The position numbers were made by a program, and so were the translations under genes. A stretch of 18,998 bases of DNA from Nostoc sp. CHAB 5834 (GTDB lineage Bacteria; Cyanobacteriota; Cyanobacteriia; Cyanobacteriales; Nostocaceae). Every line of letters starts with the position of its first letter. Position 1 is the first letter of the stretch. The stretch lies in NCBI GenBank assembly GCA_020829485.1, contig JAIVFU010000118.1, positions 1-18,998 on the forward strand, read 5' to 3'. This document shows, piece by piece, positions 1 to 8,169 of the stretch. The notes under the pieces were generated by a model. That model had not been told where the DNA came from and did no database searches. It was given only the letters and a program-made list of their open reading frames with translations.

Positions 1-182
1 GCTTTGCTCTGAGAGGATATTTTTGGATATAATCAAGGACAATACACATTTTTTAACTGGATTGGTAGAGTGCTAATTTAACTTTCTACCATTTTTTTGT
101 GCCTGGATTATATTTTGGACGTGTCTAGTGTCTTTACCTTTGTCTATTGGTCTAAAACCATAGCCAAATCTCCTTTTGAACA

Positions 183-462
183 AACCCCTTCTCTGCCAGG
201 GGTTACGCAAACGGGGCGGGGTATGGGGTTGCAGGTTCGGGTGTAGGGACAATACGGTTCGGTTAACAAAGTTATTGTTGAGGCGAGCAGTTCTTGAGCA
301 GGCAAAGAACAGAAGTAGGGAAAGAGAACTTGCTACTCTCTTTCCTCCCCTGCACAAGAACTGCCTCAAAAGCTTATCCGAACCGTATTGGAGGCGATGA
401 AATACAGCGTCCTTATTTGAAACCCCATTATTTAATTATGGGGTTCCCCACGCCCTACACCC
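183..462. repeat. Nested palindromic element, possible MITE or structured RNA
   Basis: Inverted repeats fit inside one another over about 225 bases. The outer pair is GGGTGTAGGG (239-248) with CCCTACACCC (453-462). Inside it lie AATACGGTTCGG (251-262) with CCGAACCGTATT (378-389), then 280-284 plus 288-296 with 355-367, then GGAAAGAGA (319-327) with TCTCTTTCC (337-345). A separate hairpin AACCCCAT/ATGGGGTT (421-428/438-445) sits within the outer pair, and another, AACCCCT/AGGGGTT (183-189/198-204), lies just outside. The fold resembles a decayed mobile element or IS200/IS605-type end, or a structured RNA; that is inference. No gene is supported in 1-182 or 463-593. Confidence 0.55.
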
Positions 463-593
463 TGTTCATTAACGCCTAAGAAACCCAAAAATACTCAATT
501 ATCAACAGGGAATAGCCTTAGAACATCTGCATAGTAGCTAGAAAAATTACTTCCTTGAAAGCCGTCCTTTTTGTAATAATTTCGGAGTTTTCG

Positions 594-1919
594 ATGTTGA
601 CTAGTCATAACTTATCAAAAGCAATCGATGACCTTGTACAATCTGCATTCACTCCAAATGAACCTGGAGTGGCTGTTATCGTCACCCAAGGTGGTGAAGT
701 TATCCATCGCAAAGGGTACGGAATAGCAAACTTAGAACTTGGAGTGACAATTGAGCCAGACATGGTTTTCCGTCTCGGCTCAATCTCAAAACAGTTCACA
801 GCAGTCGCTGTGCTGATGCTGATGGAACAAGGTAAGCTCGATCTTGATGACCCAATTACAAAGTTTTTGCCCAACTACCCAACTCATGACTACTTAATAA
901 CAATAGAACATTTGTTAACTCATACTAATGGCATACAAAACTACACAGCGATGCCTCAGATGCGCTCTTTACAGAGGAAAGATTTTACCGTTGAAGAGTT
1001 AATTGACTTTTTCAAATATCAGCCTATGCAGTTTGCACCGGGGAAGCGTTGGTTTTATACCAACTCTGGATACTTTCTTCTTGGGGCGATTATTGAAAAA
1101 ATATCAGGGCTGACTTATGAGCAATTTGTTCAACAAAACATCTTTGATACGTTGGAAATGAAACAGTCTTACTATGATATGCCACAACGTATTATTCCTC
1201 GACGCGCTTGTGGCTATCAAAAAGGAACTGACGGTTATCTCAATGCAGAATATATGAGTATGACAATACCTTATGCTGCGGGTTCATTGGCTTCAACTGT
1301 GGATGACTTAGCAAAATGGGATGCAGCACTTTACACATCTCAATTAGTTTCACAGGAAACGCTTAGACGAGCATTTACGACAACAAGATTAGTTAATTGT
1401 AATTATGGCTATGGTTGGTTTATTACCAATTATCAGGGACATCAAATAGTGGAACACGATGGCGGAATCGACGGATTCGTGGCTCACGCTATTCGGATGC
1501 CAAACGAGCGTATTTTTGTCGCGGTACTCTCCAATAATCAGCACAAAGAGCGTCTACTTGAACCCCTGATAGTAAAGATTGCTACACATACTATTGGAAA
1601 ACCCTATCAAGAGCCACCAACAATCCAGGTTAGTTCAGAACTTCTTGCTTCTTATGAGGGTGTATACCGATTTTATGACGGCGCTGAAATTACTGTTACC
1701 TGCCAGAACAATATCCTGTTCTCCCGACAAGAGGGTTGTCCTCCATTGGAGTATTTCGCAGTTTCTCCAACTGAATTTGTCTTCAAATCAAATAGTTTCC
1801 ACCAATATAGGTTCATAAGCAATGCCCAAGGGATGGTAACAGGAGTCGAATTACGCTATCGCTTAGATCCGCCAGAAGTGGCAAATAAAATAGCCACTGC
1901 TGTACCAGGGTTAGTATAA
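594..1919 (+). CDS. Serine hydrolase, class C beta-lactamase / penicillin-binding fold
   Basis: Predicted 441-residue enzyme of the beta-lactamase (PF00144) superfamily, which includes D-aminopeptidases, esterases and class C beta-lactamases. The catalytic SxxK is S63-I-S-K66, with RLGS just before it. The YxN motif is Y155-T-N157, and the third box is H288-D-G. No signal peptide or membrane anchor is seen, so a cytosolic esterase or peptidase is more likely than a periplasmic beta-lactamase. The reading frame stays open to a TTG at 555, but the ATG at 594 is preferred because GGAG (583-586) lies at ribosome-binding distance and the homologous part begins soon after. The residues after about 350 probably form a C-terminal beta domain common in this family. 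It stands alone and converges with the next gene. The family assignment is secure; the substrate is unknown. Confidence 0.9.
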   Translation: MLTSHNLSKAIDDLVQSAFTPNEPGVAVIVTQGGEVIHRKGYGIANLELGVTIEPDMVFRLGSISKQFTAVAVLMLMEQGKLDLDDPITKFLPNYPTHDYLITIEHLLTHTNGIQNYTAMPQMRSLQRKDFTVEELIDFFKYQPMQFAPGKRWFYTNSGYFLLGAIIEKISGLTYEQFVQQNIFDTLEMKQSYYDMPQRIIPRRACGYQKGTDGYLNAEYMSMTIPYAAGSLASTVDDLAKWDAALYTSQLVSQETLRRAFTTTRLVNCNYGYGWFITNYQGHQIVEHDGGIDGFVAHAIRMPNERIFVAVLSNNQHKERLLEPLIVKIATHTIGKPYQEPPTIQVSSELLASYEGVYRFYDGAEITVTCQNNILFSRQEGCPPLEYFAVSPTEFVFKSNSFHQYRFISNAQGMVTGVELRYRLDPPEVANKIATAVPGLV

Positions 1920-2180
1920 AATACTTTTAATACATACGAGTGTTACGCTTGTAAAGATAAAACCTTTGCTAGGGATGGGTTTAGAGATGTAGGCTGAGTG
2001 TGTTTAAGACAATTAAACTTTAGTTGCGTCAAGGAGTTCAACATTTTCTTGACTCCCCAATACCTGCAACCCCACACTCCACACCCTTTCATCCAGTTAT
2101 ATCAAGGGTTTATGCTTAACAAGCGTGCCATTCGGGACTAAAAGTCTTTCCTTTATACCTCATCCCCTGTTCAGTAAAAA

Positions 2181-3437
2181 CTATTTAGGCACAGTAGTCG
2201 CGTTGAGTTGACCCCTTTTCCCTTTTGCCCTCTTATTTGCACCTTGTGTCACCTTCGGTTCTTCTTCCTTACCGGAGTTAACCATTTTCACCAAGGAAGA
2301 ATTGAGATAACTTTGTGCAGAGATGTAAAGACTTTCCCAAATCTCTTGATTACGGCTGATTTTTGTACCGACTGTATTTCCTGCTGTTTTCTCCGACACC
2401 AAGTATTTGCGGAAAGAGTTAGTCCAAAGCTGTTGGAGGAAATCTTCAGCGAATTGGTCAAAAGGAATAATCCACTTATAGTCTTGATCCAAAAATACCC
2501 GATAGGACGCAATTATCGGTAGTGCCAGGTCAGTTGGCGCACCAAACCCGAATGAATACTTGCTATCTGGCAACAACGTAGTTTTACGTATATCTATTGA
2601 TGCCAAGTCGTTGACACCCTTTCTTCTGGGGTTGCTGATATGTTCTTGAATTATTTCATACAGTCTTTGCTCTATCCACAGAGCTTGAGATAGCAGAGGC
2701 AAAAGTGCAGTTAATCTTTCCCTTTCTGTATCTGTGATGTTACTTGGAATACTCATCCCTGCTGGGTGTTTGGCTCGTTTATTGCCGTCGGGATTGTATT
2801 TATTTCTGTCAAGGCAGCAAAGGAGCTTGAGCAAATGGGTTACATTGCACTGGGCATTTCTGGGAGCGCCGCTTTGGTTTTGGTAATAGGCGATGCGGAA
2901 TTTTCTATCTTCTTTCTGTTCTAATTGGGCTAAGTACTGCTTGATGAATTTGTAATCTCCTCTGGCGTTGACTTTGGAGCGAGAATCTACTGGCGTTGTA
3001 GTATTTGAAGCCAGGGCTATATCTTTGGCTGATTCTTCAGTCAGCCCGATGTGAATCGTAACTTTTACTCTGGCTTGGGTTAGGTCGTATTTATAATTTT
3101 TAGCTTGCTCAAAGGCTAGAACTGTATGCGCTCCGTTGATAATGCCATCGCTACCGCCTTCGCTTGCTTCTAAGACTTCTAGTTCAAATGAGGTTTTGCT
3201 TGATTTTACAATATTAGCTGACAGGACGATTCCACTGTGACGGGAGAAGAATTTTTCGGGTTGAGTAGTCAGGGAGTCGAAGATTTGTCTGTAGGCCGCG
3301 CTTTTGCGGTTTGGTTCGCGGATGTTCGGTTCTAGGGGGAGGTCTATCGGGAAGCTGTCTACATGGGCTGTGGCGATAATGCAATTGGGGTTGGCTTGAA
3401 AATGGTTATCTATCTTAATATTCCAAGTCTTGGGCAT
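2181..3437 (-). CDS. AIPR-like (abortive infection phage resistance) protein
   Basis: A 418-residue soluble protein. Three blocks resemble the AIPR family (PF10592): FFSRHSGIVLSA at residues 63-74 (family: a Phe/Asn-rich block ending in GI), GIINGAHT at 98-105 (family: IVNGAQT), and ALASNTTTPV at 141-150 (family: an A-N-x-Q block). The family was named from lactococcal abortive infection proteins and often sits in defence islands; its biochemistry is poorly known. The protein is shorter than many AIPR members, and its last 30 residues are Lys/Glu-rich and probably disordered. The ATG at 3437 has only a weak Shine-Dalgarno (AGAAAG). No partner gene is adjacent: the neighbours are the convergent hydrolase and a long spacer. 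A DNA-binding or sulfur-modification-linked relative is an alternative. Family confidence is moderate. Confidence 0.6.
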   Translation of the reverse strand: MPKTWNIKIDNHFQANPNCIIATAHVDSFPIDLPLEPNIREPNRKSAAYRQIFDSLTTQPEKFFSRHSGIVLSANIVKSSKTSFELEVLEASEGGSDGIINGAHTVLAFEQAKNYKYDLTQARVKVTIHIGLTEESAKDIALASNTTTPVDSRSKVNARGDYKFIKQYLAQLEQKEDRKFRIAYYQNQSGAPRNAQCNVTHLLKLLCCLDRNKYNPDGNKRAKHPAGMSIPSNITDTERERLTALLPLLSQALWIEQRLYEIIQEHISNPRRKGVNDLASIDIRKTTLLPDSKYSFGFGAPTDLALPIIASYRVFLDQDYKWIIPFDQFAEDFLQQLWTNSFRKYLVSEKTAGNTVGTKISRNQEIWESLYISAQSYLNSSLVKMVNSGKEEEPKVTQGANKRAKGKRGQLNATTVPK

Positions 3438-3603
3438 ACTTTCTAAGCAATGTCAGGGGAATTTCTATGTTAACCAAAACCCTGACCGAAACAATTAAAA
3501 ATTAAAAATTGAAGAATAGCTCAGTAATTTTGAATTAATTAATTCAGCTTACTTGCCCCTAAATTCATTTATGGAGAGAAAGATTTATAAACTTGAAGTT
3601 CTG

Positions 3604-3628
3604 TACCCCTGCATTTAAGCATGGGGTA
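3604..3628. repeat. Bulged hairpin resembling the one at 421-445
   Basis: TACCCCTGC (3604-3612) pairs with GCATGGGGTA (3619-3628), with one bulged A and an ATTTAA loop. The hairpin at 421-445 has the same plan (ACCCC arm, ATTTAA-like loop, ATGGGGT arm). Similar hairpins occur at the ends of IS200/IS605-type elements; whether these are such ends is inference. Confidence 0.45.
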
Positions 3629-3667
3629 AAAATGTTTGAATAATGAAATTGATAATTTTGAATTCGA

Positions 3668-3685
3668 GCGTTCGCGCAGCGTCTC
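3668..3685. repeat. Nostoc-type short dispersed repeat
   Basis: GCGTTCGCGCAGCGTCTC is a word I recognise as frequent in intergenic DNA of Nostoc and relatives, where families of small dispersed repeats have been described. Only one copy is seen in this window. Confidence 0.45.
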
Positions 3686-4204
3686 CAAGAGTTGCGAGTG
3701 ACCCTAATATCGCATTTCTCAAAACGCCCAGTACCTTTAGAGATTGGACTACAACATATCTCAGCATCTGCTCCCGTCAAATTATTTGAACCTGCGGTAG
3801 AGCCGACACGCCTGAAAAGCCGAAAAGAAAAGCAACATTATGCTTAATCTGTACAGTCAGTAGACCTAAAAGTTCTGCGATCGCTCCGTGATTGATATCT
3901 GAAAAACTGATTATCGTCAAAAAACTGTATTCTAAGATACATTGTTCCGAAAACTGCTTAGTTCTTTCTCATCTATTTACCCTCAAACAAATGCTTGAAT
4001 TTTTACGTCAAACAGTAGACCGTAACTATGGGGTAGCCTGCGAAGTTTGTTTACCATCTGGCTGATTTTGGTTGATTTTTGGGGCTTATCTATAAGTTAA
4101 TCTTATTATTCAAATGTCACAATCACCTTTTCTACATTTCCAAAAAAAACGGTATTATACACTACCATTTTTTAGCGATGGCAAAAGTTTTCGGTCTACT
4201 GAAA

Positions 4205-5038
4205 TTATCTTCTTCTGGAAAATCCTAGCTTCTTGTTTATGAGTAAGGTACTAAGTCCAAAGAAGAAGAGAGCAAAGTTAGTATTGGGTTCGGGTACTGA
4301 GGTGACGTTATCAAGTGACTGAAATCGAATAAAGTCCAATTGGTAAGCTGAATTCACACAACAATTATCAAACCCAATGCTGTCATTAGACTGGTCACCA
4401 AATGCCACAGTACCAACTGCACTTCTATCCTGTGGTGTCACACCAGTACGTGTCAGCACAGGAGTTGCAGTGCCAGCAATGATGTTGTCGAAAGAGCTAT
4501 CCACGTAAACATTCAGGTTGCCATCTATATAGCTAATTGCATATTCATGAAAAACAGAAGTGTCAATTACAAAGGCATCCCCTACTAAGTCAGACCACTG
4601 TATACTGTTTTCGCCTATAGTTAATGAATTAGCTCGATCTACCTCAGAAAAAGAATAATCACCATTTTGGTAAAAAATCTGCTGTGCAAAAGGTGACAAA
4701 CCTAAACCATAGTCATAAGAGTTAAAAGTAGAACGCAGTACTTTTGCGCCCATTGAAATGATATAGTTGGTGGCATCAATTTTTTTGCTATACAGATGAA
4801 TTGCTGTTCCGGTGGTACTAACGCTCAATACATCACTCGGTTCACCTCTGAATTGTGGTGTTACCGTTAGTGTGCTATCTGATGGTACACTACTGAATAT
4901 TTGCCAACCAACAGCCTCTGGTGTGCGGCTACCGTTAAATAGAAGTGTTGCTGCTTGTGCGGCAGAAGGCAAACCTACACCAGCGCAACCCAGAATAAGA
5001 CCAGCAGTACCAATGCCCAGCTTTTGAGTTAATTTCAT
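4205..5038 (-). CDS. PEP-CTERM sorted secreted protein
   Basis: A 277-residue exported protein. The N-terminus is a classic signal peptide: Lys-containing start, hydrophobic GTAGLILGCAGVGLP core, and cleavage after AQA. The C-terminus carries the PEP-CTERM signal: VPEP, then a hydrophobic span (FALFFFGLSTLLI) and a terminal GFSRRR. In this family an exosortase (EpsH/XrtA type) recognises the signal, and the proteins reach the cell surface or sheath. The middle (about residues 30-240) is beta-rich and resembles a concanavalin/laminin-G-like jelly roll; that is inference. Two close cysteines (NCCVN) lie near residue 226. The frame stays open to a TTG at 5053, but the ATG at 5038 gives the better signal peptide; neither start has a clear Shine-Dalgarno. 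No exosortase is seen nearby, as is usual for these scattered substrates. Confidence 0.88.
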   Translation of the reverse strand: MKLTQKLGIGTAGLILGCAGVGLPSAAQAATLLFNGSRTPEAVGWQIFSSVPSDSTLTVTPQFRGEPSDVLSVSTTGTAIHLYSKKIDATNYIISMGAKVLRSTFNSYDYGLGLSPFAQQIFYQNGDYSFSEVDRANSLTIGENSIQWSDLVGDAFVIDTSVFHEYAISYIDGNLNVYVDSSFDNIIAGTATPVLTRTGVTPQDRSAVGTVAFGDQSNDSIGFDNCCVNSAYQLDFIRFQSLDNVTSVPEPNTNFALFFFGLSTLLINKKLGFSRRR

Positions 5039-5386
5039 TAGGAAATTTTTCAACTAATTAAAATTGGATAATTTCAGCGTTAAAACGTAGTTTAATGGTT
5101 GCTAGTGCCAAATTACATTGCTACTCGCATCCCGCAACTTTTAGTAAACTATTATTTAAAATTTTTATCTGGGCAAAATAAAAATAATATTTACTAATTC
5201 TTTATTAGTACCTAAAGTATATAAATTTTCGATGAATTTCTTTTAAGTAAATAAAAATCGAAACATCAAACTGGTATCCCTCATGCAGCAGATTAAGCGA
5301 TTCCTGCGGTGCTAAAGTACGCCCCCCAGTTCCAGTTTCAAGTGAGAAAAAGGGGGGATCGTAGTAGTTCATACCAAAATGAACCG
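5039..5386. other. Intergenic region upstream of PEP-CTERM gene
   Basis: This is a very AT-rich spacer. It contains an imperfect inverted repeat at 5141-5197 (listed separately). A C6 run at 5323-5328 and a G6 run at 5353-5358 could form a loose stem downstream of nothing obvious. It should contain the promoter of the minus-strand PEP-CTERM gene and the 3' end of the next minus-strand gene's transcript. No gene is seen. Confidence 0.4.
5141..5197. repeat. AT-rich inverted repeat in the PEP-CTERM gene promoter region
   Basis: TTAGTAAACTATTATTT (5141-5157) is the reverse complement of AAATAATATTTACTAA (5182-5197) apart from one bulged C, with a 24-base spacer. It lies about 100 bases upstream of the PEP-CTERM start, so it could be an operator, a cruciform or a 5' leader stem. 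Confidence 0.45.
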
Positions 5387-6325
5387 CTACACAGCAACCT
5401 GAATCAAGCTAGTATTTTCCTCAAGAATATCTATTTCATCAAGAGATAGTATTTTTGGTTGCATTTGTTGCAAATCATGTAGCACGATTTTAACATCCTC
5501 AGTATTAAACTTATAGTACTCAGTTAAACTGCCGATGGGATAATTAAAGCCCTGATAGCGGTGTTTAAGATACAGTTCAACATTACCTCTATGCTCCCAA
5601 GTTCCTAATACTCTAATAGCAACACTCGAATAATGAGCAAGTAAATCAATTTTTACTTCTGCTACTCGCTTGATAACGGGTCTAGTGGTTACTCCTATCT
5701 TGTACAAAGTGCCAATATTAGTTTCAATCTCTAAAAAATACAGACTAGAGCATAGAATACGTTGAAGTTGAGCGCGGTAGAGTTTTAAATCAGTAAGTCG
5801 ATATGCTAAATCTGGGGCATTTTTGTATTCGGCGTGTTTAAAAGCTAGCTCAAGTTTCAGCAGTTTTTTAAGTAATAGTGGCTCCTGTACATCGTTGAAT
5901 TGCCTGAACTCTAGCGCTCCAACGGGAATTTTACCTAAATTACTAAATTCATACTCAGGTGGTTTAATGTAAACATTTTTTCTCAACATTCCTGCTTTGA
6001 GTAAACCAGGAGTAACTAAGTAGGAACTAATAGGGTAATTTTTGGCTCCGTACTCTTGCCAAAGCAGCTTTAACTGTGCCAAATCCTTACCAGATAATTG
6101 AATATTGAAATTGTCATAGAGTGGCAGAGTAGGGAATTCTCGGTTAGCTATGGGGCGACAAGTTTCTCCATAATGAGCAAAATGATGCTCTTTTACCTTG
6201 CCTTTCTTGGCAGTTAACTCACCATTACAGTAAGGACACTTAAGTGAAGTCTTCCCTCTTGTGATATCTTCAATACATATCAAGATACCTTTTTCATTTA
6301 CACCATATTTCAACCACATTGCCAC
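5387..6325 (-). CDS. CoiA-like zinc finger fused to a GIY-YIG (T5orf172) nuclease domain
   Basis: A 312-residue protein with two recognisable parts. The N-terminal 60 residues resemble the start of competence protein CoiA: C30-P-Y-C33, then a Lys-rich stretch and HHFAH (47-51), a likely zinc-binding Cys2-His2 site. The C-terminal part (about 195-285) resembles the T5orf172/MUG113 branch of GIY-YIG nucleases: LYFLEIE near 195, YKIGVTTR near 208, an R-x-x-E/K stretch, and E250 in NVELYLKHRY. The linker (80-190) is helical and unassigned. CoiA acts in DNA uptake and recombination, and T5orf172 domains are common in phage and defence proteins; the combined role is unknown. The first in-frame start is a GTG at 6325, and the ATG at 6319 is equally possible; no strong Shine-Dalgarno supports either. 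Confidence 0.72.
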   Translation of the reverse strand: MAMWLKYGVNEKGILICIEDITRGKTSLKCPYCNGELTAKKGKVKEHHFAHYGETCRPIANREFPTLPLYDNFNIQLSGKDLAQLKLLWQEYGAKNYPISSYLVTPGLLKAGMLRKNVYIKPPEYEFSNLGKIPVGALEFRQFNDVQEPLLLKKLLKLELAFKHAEYKNAPDLAYRLTDLKLYRAQLQRILCSSLYFLEIETNIGTLYKIGVTTRPVIKRVAEVKIDLLAHYSSVAIRVLGTWEHRGNVELYLKHRYQGFNYPIGSLTEYYKFNTEDVKIVLHDLQQMQPKILSLDEIDILEENTSLIQVAV

Positions 6326-6472
6326 ACCATTATTGAATAGTTAAAGTTGCTTTTACAAGTGTGCTTCAACTTTTCAAAAATGTATCTATCTTCTGGATTA
6401 GTGTAATGTTGATTTGAAGAATGTAAGTGTAATGGAGTCAAGCGACACCAAATAGCCCACCATAGGCATCGC

Positions 6473-6566
6473 TTTTCCTCTAAGAAAAACTCTAAGCGAT
6501 CGCTTCATATTTTAAATATCCAATTAAGCTGTATAAAATAATACTTATAAATTTCTTAGAGGAAAA
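6473..6566. repeat. Perfect 15-bp inverted repeat around a HIP1 site
   Basis: TTTTCCTCTAAGAAA (6473-6487) and TTTCTTAGAGGAAAA (6552-6566) are exact reverse complements separated by 64 bases, with GCGATCGC inside at 6496-6503. This layout fits a very small mobile repeat or a long stem; no flanking target duplication was recognised. Confidence 0.55.
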
Positions 6567-6657
6567 CTCAATAACTCAACTTTCCTTGCTTGAATCTCAA
6601 GAATGGGAAATCGTCAACGGCGGGGCAGAGGTGATTTTAGCAGATTGGGGTGCGTAG
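6538..6657 (+). pseudogene. Possible C-terminal remnant of an unidentified gene
   Basis: A frame without a start codon reads through SLLESQEWEIVNGG and EVILADWGA to a TAG at 6655-6657. The composition is protein-like, unlike the AT-rich surroundings, and the frame stays open upstream only to about 6530. The parent family is not recognised. It may be the tail of a deleted gene; chance is not excluded. Confidence 0.25.
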
Positions 6658-6751
6658 TTTACATACGTTGGCATCGCTTTTCCTATTTTGCGGGAACACA
6701 AGATAAAAACTTTTAGTCTAATGTATATTCTAATACCTTGTTTTTATTATC

Positions 6752-7252
6752 GTGAAAATTACCAAACTATTGTTTGCTAGTATAATTGCTCTCGCTCCTA
6801 GCGTAGCTATAGCGCAAAATCAGTTAACTCAAGTTATTAGTGTGGGGGACGGCGACACTGTACGTATTGCCATTAATGGAAAGCCTGAAACGGTAAGATT
6901 AGGGTGTATTGACGCTCCTGAAAAAACACAAAAACCTTATGGACCATCTGCTACACAACGTTTGCGCCAGTTGTTACCCAAAGGTCAGGCGGTGCAGGTC
7001 AGGCAAATCGAGCGCGACCGATATGATCGTCTTGTAGGCGAATTATTCTTAGGAAATCAGTCGGTAAATCTGCAAATGGTACGGGAAGGGCAAGCAGTTG
7101 TTTACACTCAATATTTAGATAACTGCGCTGTTACCAAAGACCAGTATCTAAAAGCAGAAGCACAAGCAAAGCAAAAAAGGTTAGGCTTTTGGAATCAGAA
7201 TAATCCAATCATGCCGTGGAATTACAGGGCCAGTCGCCGGAGGGGAAACTAG
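6752..7252 (+). CDS. Secreted staphylococcal-nuclease-like (thermonuclease) protein
   Basis: A 166-residue Ca-dependent nuclease of the SNase fold (PF00565), which cleaves DNA and RNA. A signal peptide (KITKLLFASIIALAPSVAIA, cleavage near residue 21) sends it to the periplasm or medium. The active-site pattern is complete: GDGDT at 32-36, R49 and D54-A-P-E57 in the RLGCIDAPE block, and R93 in YDRLVGE, matching Asp21, Arg35, Asp40, Glu43 and Arg87 of the S. aureus enzyme. Length is typical for the domain alone. The start is a GTG at 6752, directly before the signal peptide; no strong Shine-Dalgarno is visible. It is probably monocistronic, with a scavenging or extracellular-DNA-degrading role by analogy. 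Confidence 0.92.
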   Translation: MKITKLLFASIIALAPSVAIAQNQLTQVISVGDGDTVRIAINGKPETVRLGCIDAPEKTQKPYGPSATQRLRQLLPKGQAVQVRQIERDRYDRLVGELFLGNQSVNLQMVREGQAVVYTQYLDNCAVTKDQYLKAEAQAKQKRLGFWNQNNPIMPWNYRASRRRGN

Positions 7253-7299
7253 AGTATAAACTCACTCTGAACAAGAATTCTGGCTACTAGGAATATTAC

Positions 7300-7343
7300 G
7301 AAACTTCGCAATATCTATAATACTTAGGGTATTCCGAAGTTTC
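7300..7343. repeat. Inverted repeat upstream of the methyltransferase gene
   Basis: GAAACTTCG (7300-7308) pairs with CGAAGTTTC (7335-7343) across 26 bases, and GGAATA (7290-7295) is mirrored by TATTCC (7330-7335). There is no T-run, so it is not a standard terminator for the nuclease gene. It lies about 30 bases before the methyltransferase ATG and could be an operator or leader stem. Confidence 0.4.
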
Positions 7344-7371
7344 CCACAATTGTTAGGGCGTATCAGTTTTT

Positions 7372-8043
7372 ATGTTTGAACAACAAAGAGAAAATATACT
7401 TCATGCTAAACAGTTAGCAAGTGTTGCTTTACAAAAATCAGATCCCTCGGCCTGGTTTGAAGTTTTATATGCCGAAGCTCAAGGTGATGCAACACAAATT
7501 CCTTGGGCAAAGTTAGCTCCTCATCCTTATCTACAACATTGGTTGACGAATCATCAACCGCTTGCTTCTGGACAAAAGGCGCTAGTCATTGGTTGCGGCT
7601 TGGGAGATGATGCCGAAGCTCTAGCTCCGAAGAGGGTTTGAAGTAACCGCCTTTGATATTTCACCAAGCGATCGCTTGGTGTCAAGAGCGATTTCCAAAT
7701 TCGACTGTTAACTATGTAGTTGCAGATTTATTAGCAATTCCCTCACAATGGCATCAAGCCTTTGACTTTGTTTTTGAATGTCGTAATATTCAATCTCTGC
7801 CGTTAAATGTGCGTTCTTGGGTTATTTCTTCAGTTGCTTCGCTTGTTGCTCCTGGTGGTACAATGCTTGCTAATTACTCGTATTCGAGACACAGAGGCTG
7901 AACCGGATGGCCCACCTTGGGCATTATCAGACTCAGAATTATCACAGTTTGAAACTTTGGGATTACGGGAAGTAGAAAAACTCATGTTTTTAGAATCCGA
8001 GCTTGACGTTAAGCAAGTGCGGATTGAATATCAAAGATTATAA
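7372..8043 (+). pseudogene. Class I SAM-dependent methyltransferase, broken by three frameshifts
   Basis: Three consecutive frames each carry part of one methyltransferase resembling cyanobacterial thiopurine-methyltransferase-like proteins of about 220 residues. Frame 1 (7372-7630) has the SAM motif VIGCGLGDDAEAL. Frame 2 (7634-7669) reads GFEVTAFDIS. Frame 3 (7671-7869) reads AIAWCQERF, VVADLLAIP and FDFVFECRNIQSLPL. Frame 1 returns (7873-8043) with ITRIRDTEAEPDGPPW and the C-terminus. The breaks fit an extra A at 7630/7631, loss of a GC (or an extra G) beside the HIP1 site at 7668-7675, and an extra C at 7870. Conservation on both sides of each break is good, so the damage is recent or consists of sequencing errors. 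The start is the ATG at 7372. As written, the longest product is 89 residues and would lack most of the fold. Confidence 0.82.
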
Positions 8044-8169
8044 TTCTTTGACAGCCTTCTGATGATCGCGTTGCGAAAGTTTGTGTGGACTGAATAATAA
8101 GGTATTCAATCCACCATTGTTGAGTAATCAGAGACGATCCAGTTAAACCTTGACTCGTCGGAGTCAGCT

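Larger units (their letters stand above)
3438..4204. other. Intergenic region, repeat-bearing, no supported gene
   Basis: This 767-base spacer separates the start of the AIPR-like gene from the end of the PEP-CTERM gene. It holds a hairpin at 3604-3628, a Nostoc-type short dispersed repeat at 3668-3685 and a HIP1 site at 3877-3884. A 71-codon minus-strand reading frame (3565-3780) spans both repeats and is judged fortuitous. The AT-rich stretch just after 3438 is likely to carry the promoter of the AIPR-like gene, but no clear -10/-35 pair could be chosen. Confidence 0.5.
6326..6751. other. Divergent intergenic region with repeats and a gene remnant
   Basis: It separates two divergent genes and should hold both promoters. 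A perfect 15-bp inverted repeat (6473-6487 and 6552-6566) brackets a HIP1 site. GGCATCGCTTTTCCT is directly repeated at 6465-6479 and 6670-6684. An open stretch ending at 6657 looks like a decayed gene end. No intact gene is seen. Confidence 0.5.

Noticed and set aside
73..369. 98-codon minus-strand reading frame
   Set aside because: It runs through the nested palindromes, has low-complexity composition and matches no family I know.
555..593. TTG start for the serine hydrolase
   Set aside because: It would add 13 hydrophobic residues without a cleavage site; the ATG at 594 has GGAG at the right distance.
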